Of a DNA stretch of 64,000 nucleotides, positions 1 through 8,203 are shown one piece after another. Made by a program: the position numbers and the translations under genes. Origin of the DNA: an uncultured Maricaulis sp. (GTDB lineage Bacteria; Pseudomonadota; Alphaproteobacteria; Caulobacterales; Maricaulaceae); assembly GCF_947259345.1 (NCBI RefSeq), contig NZ_CAMYLS010000002.1:1-64000 (forward strand). Reading direction: 5' to 3'. Numbering within the stretch: the stretch's first letter is position 1; each line of letters starts with the position of its first letter. A model generated the notes under the pieces. It did not search any database. It saw only the letters and a program-made list of their open reading frames with translations, and was not told the origin of the DNA.

Positions 1-1729
1 CGACCGGTGTCGCGGCCCGGGGGGCGGCGCGTGGCGTCGGCGCGACGGGCTCCGCCGTCGCCAGGAAAGGGTCATCGCCATCAATATCGAAACCACCCGA
101 CGGCGTTTCGGCCTGGGGTGGCGGCGAGAGCGGCGTGTCAAAGTCGATGTCGTCGTCAGCGCTTGTGACGGGGGCGTCGCTGGCGCTATCCGATGCTTCC
201 GGCTCGGGTTCGACCGGTTTGCCGCGCGATTCGATCGCTTCGAGGCGGTCAGCGAGGGCCGACATGGCGCGCTGGACGGGGGACAGGGCCTGTTCGGTCT
301 CGGCGCGGACGGCGCTCATGCGATCCTTGACGCCGGCCAGGGCGTCCTCGATGCGCTGGGCGGTGCGTTCCTCGGACTGGCGCAGGCGGTCTTCCAGATT
401 GTCCTCGCGACCGGATTGTTCCAGCCGGTCCATCATCTGGGCCATGCGGTCGGTCGCGGTCTCGACCATGGATGCCGAGCGTTCTTCGGACTTGACGATC
501 CGCTCACCGAGCGCGCGGCCGAGGCGGGTAACCTCCTCGCCCATGCGCTTCATGGAGTCCTTTTGTTCCTGGCGGACTTCGTCGAGGCGGCGATCGAGCT
601 TCTGTTCCGACTGGCTTTCACGCAGGGCGTCGGCGGAGCGTCGCTCGCTCTCGGTCAGGCGACGGTCGATGGCGCCGGCGAGCTTGGTGATCTCACCACC
701 CAGACGGGACATGTTGTCGCCCTGGCGGCGCTCGGCGCGGTCAATGCGGTCGAGCGCCTTGGCCAGCGCGTCCTCGAGGCGATCGACACGCGGCTCTGCA
801 GCGGCCTTGTCGAGCGCCTGGCTGACCTGGTTGCGGGTCTCGGCAATGGTGCGCGCGACATCATCGGTCAGGCGTTCGAAGCGGCGTTCAAGTTCTACCG
901 TGTCGGAGGAGTTGCGCGTTTCCAGCTGGCGCAAACGGTCATCCAGCCGCGAAAAGGAGGTCTCGAGCAGGCGGGCGGCATCATTGGTGACACGCTCGGA
1001 CCCTTCGACGCGCGCCTTGAGCATTTCGGTCGAGGTATGCAGGCCGTTCAGTGTCTCGGCGGTGCGGTCTTCACGCTTCTTGGTCAGGTCGGCAAAGTCC
1101 TCGGCCCGGTTTTCCAGGCGGGCGAGGCGGTCTTCCAGGGTTTCGGCGAGGCGTTTGGTGTCGGCATCGACCTCATGCACGCGGGCGGCCGTGTCATTCT
1201 CGTGTTCATAGAGGCGCCGGGCCAGCTTCATGATGGTGGTTTCGACCGCCTTCACCGTATCCGGTGAGGCACCGCCACCCGTGCCGGATTCCAGCGAGCG
1301 GACGCGATCGCCCAACTCGTCCTGGGCTTTCTGGACCCGGCTGATGCTGTCGCGCGCTGCGCTCAGCTCGCCACTGGTCCGCTCGCCCGTCTTGGTGATC
1401 TTTTCCGCCAGCTGGGTCAGCGCCTTGTCGATACCGCCCAGTGTTCGGGCCGACATCTGTTCGGTGTTCTCCAGACGATCGGACAGGCGATTGACCATCG
1501 CGCGCAGCAGCTTGTCCTCGTCCTCGCTCAGCGATTGTTGCCCGCCAAAGCCGGGAAAGGCTTCCAGGGCGTCGTCCCAGTGCGGGGAGGATGGGTCATT
1601 GTCTTCGAGGATGACGCGATTGAGCCATTCGCCGAGGGTCATGCCCTCCTTGCGCGCAGCCGTCTTGGCTCTCGCCCGGGCGCGGGGATCAATCCCCTTC
1701 ACGCTCCATGGACCACCCAAAGACGACAT
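1..1729 (-). CDS. PodJ/SEL1-type cell-polarity protein, N-terminal part (runs off the window)
   Basis: The frame is open from an ATG at 1729 to the window edge, about 576 codons, so the C-terminus is missing. The N-terminus reads MSSLGGPWSVKGIDPRARAR and continues through EGMTLGEWLN, the short basic/amphipathic opening typical of alphaproteobacterial PodJ and localization-factor proteins. After it comes a very long, charged, heptad-rich region (repeated ADRLE, RRLTESERR and DRIDRAERR patterns) predicted to be coiled coil, then a Pro/Ala/acidic disordered segment close to position 1. Family members continue into a membrane segment and periplasmic SEL1/TPR repeats, which would lie outside the window. 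The expected role is organising a cell pole (holdfast, pili, division). A purine-rich GGGAG about 10 nt before the ATG supports the start. Confidence 0.75.
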   Translation of the reverse strand, partial: MSSLGGPWSVKGIDPRARARAKTAARKEGMTLGEWLNRVILEDNDPSSPHWDDALEAFPGFGGQQSLSEDEDKLLRAMVNRLSDRLENTEQMSARTLGGIDKALTQLAEKITKTGERTSGELSAARDSISRVQKAQDELGDRVRSLESGTGGGASPDTVKAVETTIMKLARRLYEHENDTAARVHEVDADTKRLAETLEDRLARLENRAEDFADLTKKREDRTAETLNGLHTSTEMLKARVEGSERVTNDAARLLETSFSRLDDRLRQLETRNSSDTVELERRFERLTDDVARTIAETRNQVSQALDKAAAEPRVDRLEDALAKALDRIDRAERRQGDNMSRLGGEITKLAGAIDRRLTESERRSADALRESQSEQKLDRRLDEVRQEQKDSMKRMGEEVTRLGRALGERIVKSEERSASMVETATDRMAQMMDRLEQSGREDNLEDRLRQSEERTAQRIEDALAGVKDRMSAVRAETEQALSPVQRAMSALADRLEAIESRGKPVEPEPEASDSASDAPVTSADDDIDFDTPLSPPPQAETPSGGFDIDGDDPFLATAEPVAPTPRAAPRAATPV

Positions 1730-1964
1730 CTGATTCGCACTCCCAGCCAAACCTGCGGAAGGCTATTCCGCAGTTAATATAGTGTAAACCAAGGGTGGAG
1801 ACCCAATATGTAGTGTTTCCACACCAAATCTCAGATCGAGCCGCAAAGCCGCGAAATCCTGAGTCTGAACAAGGCTCTGACTCGGTTAATGGTGGGTAAA
1901 ATGTGTGGATAAGTTGGCGTCGCGACTCAGTTTTTGCCCGGATTTTGCCCGCACTCGCGCGCCG
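1730..1964. other. Intergenic region upstream of the PodJ-like gene
   Basis: This spacer is less GC-rich than its flanks and contains no convincing reading frame. It serves as promoter region for the PodJ-like gene (minus strand) and as the 3' flank of the gene ending at 1965. It holds a consensus DnaA box, listed separately. A TTAA-N7-TAAA sequence near 1774-1788 resembles only half of a CtrA site. Confidence 0.5.
1904..1912 (-). promoter_or_regulatory. Consensus DnaA box upstream of the PodJ-like gene
   Basis: TGTGGATAA on the plus strand is TTATCCACA on the minus strand, a perfect match to the bacterial DnaA box. It lies about 175 bp upstream of the PodJ-like start codon. In Caulobacter crescentus DnaA is known to act as a transcription activator of podJ, so the site fits the gene call. 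One 9-mer can occur by chance. Confidence 0.5.
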
Positions 1965-3611
1965 TCACTCCGGCGGGTCGGTCTCATCCGCGTCGAGATT
2001 ATCATCCCCGGTGTCCGATGGAGTCTCCGGCACGCTTACGAAGAAGCCTGGTGCAAGCGTTTGTAACTGCTCGCTCATGGCCACGGCTTCGCGCGATGGC
2101 GGAAGGCTGCGGGACGCGGGCAGCGCGCGAGCGATATCGAAGAGCAGCCAGGCTGTCTCGACATCGCTCTGGCTGGCGATGAAGCGGCCCGCGTGCCAGA
2201 AGGCAAGGGGCGCATAGGGGTCAGCCACCGCCGCATTCGCAAACAGGGTCTGAAGGTTGAGCTCCGGGAATGCCGTCGGCTGCGTACTGCGCAGCGCGGC
2301 CAGCGCCTGGGCTGCCAGCAGATTGGCGGCGGCCCCTTCCAGACCGTCGCGATGCAAATGGTCTTTCAGCACGTTGAGCGCGGCAGCACGGTCGCTCTGC
2401 ATGCGACTGATCCCGCCCATCAGGGCTTCAAAACCGGCATTGCCGATGCCGGATGCGGTGACCTGGCTCATTCGGCCGCAGACCGGCGAGGTCGAATCGG
2501 CGCGGCAGGGGCCGCGGTGATGGGATATCTGGTAGAGAGCGAGATAGGCCCCGGACGGATCGGCCCGACGTTGAGCCGCTTCGGCAGCGGCGAGGAAATC
2601 GGCTTCCTCCGGCGTGGCCGAGGGGCGGGCGGCGGCTTCGAGCCCGGCCTGCAGCAGCCGGCGCACGGCCGGGTCATCAATCTGGTAGCTATCGGCCCGG
2701 GCCGGTGAGAGGCCTTCCGGCCAGGGGAAGGCGGCTTCGTCTTCATGCGAGCTCAGACGGGTCCAGCTTTCCCGGCGCCCGTCCGGGCTTGATGGCGAAA
2801 AGACCAGGAAGCTGAACGCCTCGGGAATGCCGGTCTCGGCATTGAGGGTGGCCAGGGCGTCGGGATGGATCGGGACGGCATGCTGCAGCCAGCCCCGAAA
2901 CAGCGCGGCCGCGCGCCCGGCACCCAGCCCGTCATCGCGGTGCGTCAGGACGGGGGAGCCTTCGGCGCTGCGGCGCACTTCGGTGACCGCCTCATCTGTC
3001 ATCGTCGAGATGAGCTGGGCCTCGCCCAGGCGCACGCCCATGGCGGCCTCGATCCAGAAGCGGTCAAAGGAGGTGCCCCCGGGTCCGGTAACCTCTTCCA
3101 GCGTGCCGCCTTCAGTATAATAGGCGAAGGTATTCATCTGGCGATGGACATGGGAGACGAAGGGCTCATTGCGCATGACCGGTCCGTCCAGCGCAGGCAC
3201 ACGGGTCAGCGTGCGGCTGGTAACGAAGTCCTGGATGACGCGTTCGGTCTCGCCAGTCTCGGTGACATAACCGTCGCCGATGACAATCTCGCGCTGTTCC
3301 TCGCCCAGTTCCGTGCCGTCCAGCGCGGTGCGTGTGATTTGCCAGCGTGTCCGCAGCACCTGGTCGTCCCGATTGCCACGCAGGGCCAGGTAGGAGTCGC
3401 GGTCCAGATGCGGGCCGATCACCGTATAGGTCTCGTCCGAGAGGTCGGGTGCTGGTCGGTCGGGTGTCGGGGCGGGAATTGTGTCCGGTGTCGGCTCCGG
3501 TTCGGCGAGTATCGAAAAGCCGGGGTCGGGCTGTCCCGCCTGGCTCATGGCATGGGCAGGCAGGCCGGGCAGGGCCAGTACGAGGGCGGGCAGGACAAGG
3601 AAACGCAACAT
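1965..3611 (-). CDS. Secreted or periplasmic protein of unknown function (548 aa)
   Basis: The frame extends further upstream, but the ATG at 3611 gives a clear Sec signal peptide (MLRFLVLPALVLALPGLPAHA, cleavage expected near residue 21), so that start is used. The mature protein begins with a Pro-rich stretch, then a mixed beta-rich segment (about residues 60-260), followed by a long Ala-rich, mostly helical part that may hold helical repeats. The last 20 residues are Asp/Glu-rich and probably disordered. I recognise no catalytic motif or named domain. The gene is divergent from the MerR-type regulator at 3745, with about 130 bp between start codons. Orthologues in related genomes would decide whether it belongs with the acyl-CoA cluster or is independent. 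Confidence 0.7.
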   Translation of the reverse strand: MLRFLVLPALVLALPGLPAHAMSQAGQPDPGFSILAEPEPTPDTIPAPTPDRPAPDLSDETYTVIGPHLDRDSYLALRGNRDDQVLRTRWQITRTALDGTELGEEQREIVIGDGYVTETGETERVIQDFVTSRTLTRVPALDGPVMRNEPFVSHVHRQMNTFAYYTEGGTLEEVTGPGGTSFDRFWIEAAMGVRLGEAQLISTMTDEAVTEVRRSAEGSPVLTHRDDGLGAGRAAALFRGWLQHAVPIHPDALATLNAETGIPEAFSFLVFSPSSPDGRRESWTRLSSHEDEAAFPWPEGLSPARADSYQIDDPAVRRLLQAGLEAAARPSATPEEADFLAAAEAAQRRADPSGAYLALYQISHHRGPCRADSTSPVCGRMSQVTASGIGNAGFEALMGGISRMQSDRAAALNVLKDHLHRDGLEGAAANLLAAQALAALRSTQPTAFPELNLQTLFANAAVADPYAPLAFWHAGRFIASQSDVETAWLLFDIARALPASRSLPPSREAVAMSEQLQTLAPGFFVSVPETPSDTGDDNLDADETDPPE

Positions 3612-3701
3612 GGGCCGGACTTTGCCGCGCCTGCGGTGACAATGAAAGGGGGCAAAACCGGCAGTGCCGGTTCTCACAGGGAAATCCCCATTGTCATATA
3701 T

Positions 3702-3722
3702 TTGACGTTGACGTTCGCGTAA
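3702..3722. promoter_or_regulatory. Candidate operator for the MerR/LiuR-like regulator
   Basis: Two direct TTGACG units are followed by TTCGCGTAA, giving half-sites that resemble the TTGACG/CGTCAA-type sites of LiuR-like MerR regulators. The block sits between the divergent start codons at 3611 and 3745, where autoregulation would be expected. The match is by eye only. Confidence 0.35.
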
Positions 3723-3744
3723 CTTCGTGAACACCATTCACTCC

Positions 3745-4227
3745 ATGATCAAGCCTGTCGCCCCCGATACTGAATTCACCATTCGCGAACTCGCCATGGA
3801 GTTCGACATCACGCCGCGCACGCTTCGCTTCTATGAGCAGAAGGGCATGATCCATCCGCTGCGTCGTGGCGCGGCCCGGGTCTACTCCGCCGAAGACCGG
3901 GCCCGTATCGAGCTGATCCTGCGCGGCAAGCGGGTTGGTTTTGCCCTCGACGAGATCAAGGAAATCCTCGATCTGCAGGCGATTGACCGCGGTGGCCGCG
4001 AGCGGCTCGAGCCGGCGATCAAGCGGTTCGAACATCGCATTACCGTGCTGCAGCAGCAGCGCGAGGATGTCGAGCGCGCCCTGGCCGAACTCACCGCCGG
4101 CCTCGACTGGATGCGCGAGCGCCTGGAAGACCGTACCCCGCCGGATGATGTCCGACGCCGCGCCCGGGCCTTCGAGGCCCTGGCCAATGCCCATCTGGAA
4201 GACTGGAGCGGCCTGTCGCCGGGATGA
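3745..4227 (+). CDS. MerR-family transcriptional regulator, LiuR-like
   Basis: The protein has the MerR winged-helix signature near its N-terminus: FTIRELAMEFDITPRTLRFY, then EQKGMIHPLRRGAARVYSAEDRAR, then GFALDEIKEIL. A coiled-coil dimerisation helix follows (about residues 75-125) with many Glu/Arg/Gln heptads. It lacks the cysteines of metal-sensing MerR proteins. Together with its position just before two acyl-CoA dehydrogenases this suggests a LiuR-like regulator of acyl-CoA or branched-chain amino acid breakdown. An in-frame GTG at 3727 is an alternative start. Neither start has a good Shine-Dalgarno sequence, and the possible operator at 3702-3722 nearly touches the GTG, so the ATG at 3745 (160 aa) is preferred. 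Confidence 0.85.
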   Translation: MIKPVAPDTEFTIRELAMEFDITPRTLRFYEQKGMIHPLRRGAARVYSAEDRARIELILRGKRVGFALDEIKEILDLQAIDRGGRERLEPAIKRFEHRITVLQQQREDVERALAELTAGLDWMRERLEDRTPPDDVRRRARAFEALANAHLEDWSGLSPG

Positions 4228-4295
4228 CCGGCAGGGCTGCACCGACCTGACATTCACAATCACAACAATCCACACCCGCTCCCCGGAGACCCATC

Positions 4296-6086
4296 ATGAC
4301 CACCCCGTATCGTGCCCCGGTTCGTGACCAGCGTTTTGTCCTGCATGACGTGCTCAATATCAGCCAGTATGGCGATCTGCCCGGCTTTGCCGATGCCGAT
4401 GCCGATACGGTCGACGCCATCCTCGAGGAAGGTGCCAAATTCTGTGAGGGCGTGCTCGCCCCGATCTCCAAGGTCGGTGATGAGGAAGGCTGTACGCGTG
4501 ACGCGGACGGCAACGTCAAGACGCCGACCGGCTGGAAGGATGCCTTCAAGCAGATGTCGGAAGGGGGCTGGACGGCCCTCTCTTCCGATCCGGAATATGG
4601 CGGTCAGGGCCTGCCGCATGTCCTCAATCTCGCCTTCAACGAGATGGTCTCCTCGGCCAATATGGCGTTTGGCATGTATCCGGGCCTGACCCTGGGTGCC
4701 GCAGCGGCGCTCGCGACCGGCGGCTCGGACGAGCAAAAGGCGCTCTACCTGCCGAAGATGATCTCCTGCCAGTGGGGCGGGACGATGAATCTGACCGAGC
4801 CGCATTGCGGCACCGATCTCGGTCTCCTGCGCACCAAGGCCGTGCCGCAGGCCGATGGTTCCTACAAGATCACCGGCCAGAAGATCTGGATCTCCTCCGG
4901 CGAACACGACATGGCGGAGAATATCATCCATCTCGTTCTCGCGCGGATCGAAGGCGCGCCGGAAGGCGTGAAAGGCATTTCCCTCTTCGTCGTGCCCAAG
5001 CACATTCCCGACGAGAATGGCGATCCGGGGGAACGCAACTCGCTCAAATGCGGTGGCCTGGAACACAAGATGGGCATTCACGGCAATGCCACCTGCGTCA
5101 TGGACTATGACGAGGCGACCGGCTGGCTCGTCGGCGAAGAAAACAAGGGCCTCAAAATCATGTTCATCATGATGAATGAGGCGCGGCTGGGTGTCGGCCT
5201 GCAAGGCTATGCCGTCGCCGAGGCCGCCTATCAGCAATCGCTCGGATTTGCGAAAGACCGTCTCCAGGGCCGCTCCCTGACCGGACCGAAAAACCAGGAC
5301 GGCCCGGCCGATCCGATCATCGTCCACCCCGATGTCCGCCGCATGCTGATGGACCAGAAGTCCTTCGTCGAAGCGGCCCGTTGCTTTGCTCTGTGGACCG
5401 CCCTGCAGGGTGATCTCGAGGAGAAGGCGTCCGATCCGGCCATGCGCGAGAAGGCCGGCGATTACATGGCGCTGCTGACCCCGATCGTGAAGGGTTATCT
5501 GACCGGCAAGGGCTATGACATGGTCTCGTCCGGCCTGCAGATCCATGGCGGGTCCGGCTTCACCGAGGAATGGGGCGCCTCCCAGCTCCTGCGCGATGCC
5601 CGCATCACCCTGATCTATGAAGGCACGAACGGGATCCAGGCACTCGACCTGGTCGGTCGCAAGCTGGCGATGAATGGCATGCGCCCGATCACCAGCTTCT
5701 TCGCCGAGCTCGATGCCTTTGTGGCTGAGGGCGGCAATGACGAGACCCAGCCCTTCGTGAATGCGGTGGCTGAGACCAAGGGCAAGCTCAAGCAGGCGAC
5801 TGACTGGCTGATGAATAATGCGCTGAAGAATTTCGATCATGCCGGCGCGGGCAGCCATGACTATCTCAGCCTCTTCGGCCTGACTTGCCTCACCTATATG
5901 TGGGCGAAAATGGCCAAGGTCGCTTCGGCCAAGGTCGCCGCTGGTGACAGTGATCCGATCTATGCCAACAAGCTCACCACGGGCCGCTATTTCCTCGACC
6001 GCTGGGTGCCGGAAGCGGCCATGCATCTGGCCAAGGTCGAGGCCGGTGCCGACTCGATGATGGCGCTGGAAGCCGACGCCTTCTAG
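4296..6086 (+). CDS. Acyl-CoA dehydrogenase, long 596-aa subfamily (DmdC/FadE-like)
   Basis: This FAD enzyme oxidises acyl-CoA to enoyl-CoA. The fold runs N-terminal helices, middle beta domain (MNLTEPHCGTDLGLLRTKA, then ITGQKIWISSGEHD), and C-terminal helices with QIHGGSGFTEEWGASQLLRD. The catalytic base is visible as Glu442 in LIYEGTNGIQALDL, the usual MCAD-type position. An extra C-terminal helical domain of roughly 120 residues makes the protein about 200 residues longer than classical members, as in 3-methylmercaptopropionyl-CoA dehydrogenase (DmdC) and related enzymes. Substrate cannot be read from sequence. A GGAGA lies 6-7 nt before the ATG. The gene follows the MerR-like regulator by 68 bp and precedes a second acyl-CoA dehydrogenase. 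Confidence 0.92.
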   Translation: MTTPYRAPVRDQRFVLHDVLNISQYGDLPGFADADADTVDAILEEGAKFCEGVLAPISKVGDEEGCTRDADGNVKTPTGWKDAFKQMSEGGWTALSSDPEYGGQGLPHVLNLAFNEMVSSANMAFGMYPGLTLGAAAALATGGSDEQKALYLPKMISCQWGGTMNLTEPHCGTDLGLLRTKAVPQADGSYKITGQKIWISSGEHDMAENIIHLVLARIEGAPEGVKGISLFVVPKHIPDENGDPGERNSLKCGGLEHKMGIHGNATCVMDYDEATGWLVGEENKGLKIMFIMMNEARLGVGLQGYAVAEAAYQQSLGFAKDRLQGRSLTGPKNQDGPADPIIVHPDVRRMLMDQKSFVEAARCFALWTALQGDLEEKASDPAMREKAGDYMALLTPIVKGYLTGKGYDMVSSGLQIHGGSGFTEEWGASQLLRDARITLIYEGTNGIQALDLVGRKLAMNGMRPITSFFAELDAFVAEGGNDETQPFVNAVAETKGKLKQATDWLMNNALKNFDHAGAGSHDYLSLFGLTCLTYMWAKMAKVASAKVAAGDSDPIYANKLTTGRYFLDRWVPEAAMHLAKVEAGADSMMALEADAF

Positions 6087-6106
6087 GCGCCAACTGACGA
6101 CATATC

Positions 6107-6141
6107 GGCGGGACCGGTCCGGCAAGAGAGACCGGCCCGCC
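6107..6141 (+). other. Strong stem-loop between the two acyl-CoA dehydrogenase genes
   Basis: GGCGGG-A-CCGGTC pairs with GACCGGCCCGCC around a 10-nt loop, giving 12 pairs with one bulged A. No T-run follows, so it is not a classic terminator. It could be an mRNA-stabilising or processing element in the 146-bp spacer. Confidence 0.4.
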
Positions 6142-6232
6142 ACACCATTCCGGTTGATAAAGGGCGAGGACCGACAGGCGGTCAGGCCCGGTCTCAAGAC
6201 CAACAAGACGACACGTCTGGGGAGGACGTTTC

Positions 6233-7399
6233 ATGTTTCAGGATCCACTCAATGTACCCCGTCCGGCCTTTCTCGAACGCGAGGATGTGCGGATGTTCGA
6301 GGACTCGGTGCGCGGCTTCATGGCGAAGGAATGCGTGCCCAATGCCGAACGCTGGGAAGACCAGGGCATGGTCGATCGCGAGATCTGGACCAAGGCCGGC
6401 AAGGCGGGAATTCTCTGCCCGTCCGTGCCCGAGGAATATGGCGGCGCCGGTGGTGATTGGGGCCATGAATACGTCTTCCACACGGCAGGTGCCGAGATCG
6501 GCGCCGGCGGCTGGGGTGTCGGCCTGCACAATTCCATCATCGCCCCCTACGTCACCCATTACGGCTCGGAAGATCAGAAAAAATCCGTCCTGCCACGCAT
6601 GATTTCCGGTGATCTGATCGGCGCCATCGCCATGTCCGAACCGGGCACGGGCTCCGACCTGCAAAGCGTCAAGACCACCGCGATCAAGGACGGCAATGGC
6701 TATCGCATCAATGGCCAGAAGACCTTCATCACCAATGGCGGTTCGGCCAATTTCATTATCGTCGTCGCCAAGACCGACCCGGAAAAGGGTTATGATGGCG
6801 TCTCCCTGCTGATGGTCGAGACCGACAAGGTCGAGGGCTTCCGTCGCGGCCGCCTGCTCGACAAGGTCGGGATGAAAGCCCAGGACACGGCCGAGCTCTT
6901 CTTCGAGGATGTCTGGGTTCCCGCTGACGCGCTGCTCGGCCAGGAAGAAGGGCAGGGCTTCATCCAGCTGATGCAGCAATTGCCCCAGGAACGCCTGCAG
7001 ATCGCCGTCCAGGGTGTCGGCGCGATGAAGCGCGCCCTGCACGAGACGATCAATTACACCAAGGAACGCGAGGCGTTTGGCCGTCCGATCCTGAAATTCC
7101 AGAATACCCAGTTCAAGCTCGCCGAATGCAAGACCAAGGCGACCCTGGCCGAGGTCTTCACCCATCATTGCTCGGAACGCCTGATGAAAGGCGAACTCGA
7201 CGCCGCCACCGCCTCAATGGCCAAATACTGGGTCTCCGAAGCCCAGAACGAGGTCATGGACGAATGCGTCCAGCTGCATGGCGGCTATGGATACATGCGC
7301 GAATATCCCATTGCGAAAATGTGGACCGACAGCCGCGTCCAGCGGATTTATGGCGGGACGAACGAGATCATGAAGCTGCTGATTGCGAGGACGCTGTAG
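6233..7399 (+). CDS. Acyl-CoA dehydrogenase, LCAD/IVD-type catalytic arrangement (388 aa)
   Basis: Classical-length acyl-CoA dehydrogenase with AIAMSEPGTGSDLQSVKTTA, then NGQKTFITNGGSANF, and QLHGGYGYMREYPI in the C-terminal helices. The usual MCAD catalytic Glu is replaced: the motif reads RIYGGTNEIMK, with Gly at 374. A Glu is instead present at residue 253 in LPQERLQIA on helix G, the place used by long-chain and isovaleryl-CoA dehydrogenases. This suggests long-chain or branched substrates. The start has a strong GGGGAGGA Shine-Dalgarno. It probably works with the preceding dehydrogenase and the downstream thiolase and FadB/J-type enzyme in beta-oxidation. Confidence 0.92.
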   Translation: MFQDPLNVPRPAFLEREDVRMFEDSVRGFMAKECVPNAERWEDQGMVDREIWTKAGKAGILCPSVPEEYGGAGGDWGHEYVFHTAGAEIGAGGWGVGLHNSIIAPYVTHYGSEDQKKSVLPRMISGDLIGAIAMSEPGTGSDLQSVKTTAIKDGNGYRINGQKTFITNGGSANFIIVVAKTDPEKGYDGVSLLMVETDKVEGFRRGRLLDKVGMKAQDTAELFFEDVWVPADALLGQEEGQGFIQLMQQLPQERLQIAVQGVGAMKRALHETINYTKEREAFGRPILKFQNTQFKLAECKTKATLAEVFTHHCSERLMKGELDAATASMAKYWVSEAQNEVMDECVQLHGGYGYMREYPIAKMWTDSRVQRIYGGTNEIMKLLIARTL

Positions 7400-7401
7400 G
7401 G

Positions 7402-7785
7402 ATGTTGTCCACTCTCGCCTTCATGCTCCTCACCGCTCAGCCCGGCTGCATCGGCTATGGCGGCGAGGGCGCGCTGGAAGACCAGTTCGACGCCTGCCTG
7501 GCGGGCGAATGGGGCGAAGAGGCCTGCACCTCGGGTCAGAGCTATGCCTCAACCGGCTTTACCCGCGCCAATGGCGATCAATGCGAATTCACCTATCTCA
7601 TCCGCGATCCCCATACCGGCGGTTTCCGCCTGACCTGGGAATGCCGCGACCCGGAAACTGGCGATGCGACCGACCGCCAAACCGAGGTCTGGATCATCGA
7701 GGACGACACGCGCCTGGTCGGTGACAGTGTCTCCGGCTATCCGCCCGCCGATTATCGCTGCGAGAGGGCCCACGCGCATGACTGA
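7402..7785 (+). CDS. Small secreted cysteine-containing protein of unknown function (127 aa)
   Basis: The ATG lies two bases after the stop of the acyl-CoA dehydrogenase, so the two are probably cotranscribed. A short hydrophobic N-terminus (MLSTLAFMLLTAQPGCIGYGG) looks like a signal sequence. The remainder contains several cysteines (CLAGEWGEEAC, DQCEFTY, WECRDPET, YRCERA) that could form disulfides in the periplasm. No known domain is recognised. Its stop overlaps the start of the next gene by 8 bp. A longer in-frame extension back to 7126 is the shadow of the dehydrogenase and was rejected. Confidence 0.6.
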   Translation: MLSTLAFMLLTAQPGCIGYGGEGALEDQFDACLAGEWGEEACTSGQSYASTGFTRANGDQCEFTYLIRDPHTGGFRLTWECRDPETGDATDRQTEVWIIEDDTRLVGDSVSGYPPADYRCERAHAHD

Positions 7786-8203
7786 CCCCCGCGACAACTC
7801 CCTGCGCTCGCTCCTTGTCGCCGCCCTTGCGGGCGGGGCGGGGACCGTGATTTCGGCGCGTCTGGGGTCCGGCATTTGGTTCGGAGCGAGTTTCGCGCTC
7901 GAGAACTATCCGCAATGGCTGGGCCTGGCCCTGCCGCCCGCCATCGCGACCCTGTTCGCGCTGGGGGTGTCCTTTCTGCTCGGCTCGCGCCTGCGCGTGC
8001 TGGCCGCGCTGATCGGCTATTGGGTGATCGCGACGGCGCCCATCCTGATCTCCATCCCCGCCCATCTCCTGCTCGGCGGGGATAATCCGGGCGAGTTCGC
8101 GCAATTGCGCCTGGTCTCGCTGGTGCCGATGGTGCTGACCCTTCTGGCACCCAGCGCCGCCTTCCTTGTCGCCCTCGTCTTCGTTTCCGGGAAACGCGCC
8201 TGA
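7778..8203 (+). CDS. Small integral membrane protein, about four transmembrane segments (141 aa)
   Basis: The start ATGACTGA overlaps the end of the previous gene, indicating translational coupling. Four hydrophobic stretches are visible: SLLVAALAGGAGTVISA, WLGLALPPAIATLFALGVSF, VLAALIGYWVIATAPILISI, and VSLVPMVLTLLAPSAAFLVA. A short basic tail (SGKRA) ends the protein. No conserved family motif is recognised and no function is offered. The stop codon overlaps the ATG of the PaiB-like gene (TGATG). Confidence 0.65.
   Translation: MTDPRDNSLRSLLVAALAGGAGTVISARLGSGIWFGASFALENYPQWLGLALPPAIATLFALGVSFLLGSRLRVLAALIGYWVIATAPILISIPAHLLLGGDNPGEFAQLRLVSLVPMVLTLLAPSAAFLVALVFVSGKRA

Noticed and set aside
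4260-6206. 648-codon open frame on the minus strand opposite the long acyl-CoA dehydrogenase
   Set aside because: It is the antisense shadow of a clear enzyme gene. The translation shows no domain and the composition is typical of reversed high-GC codons.
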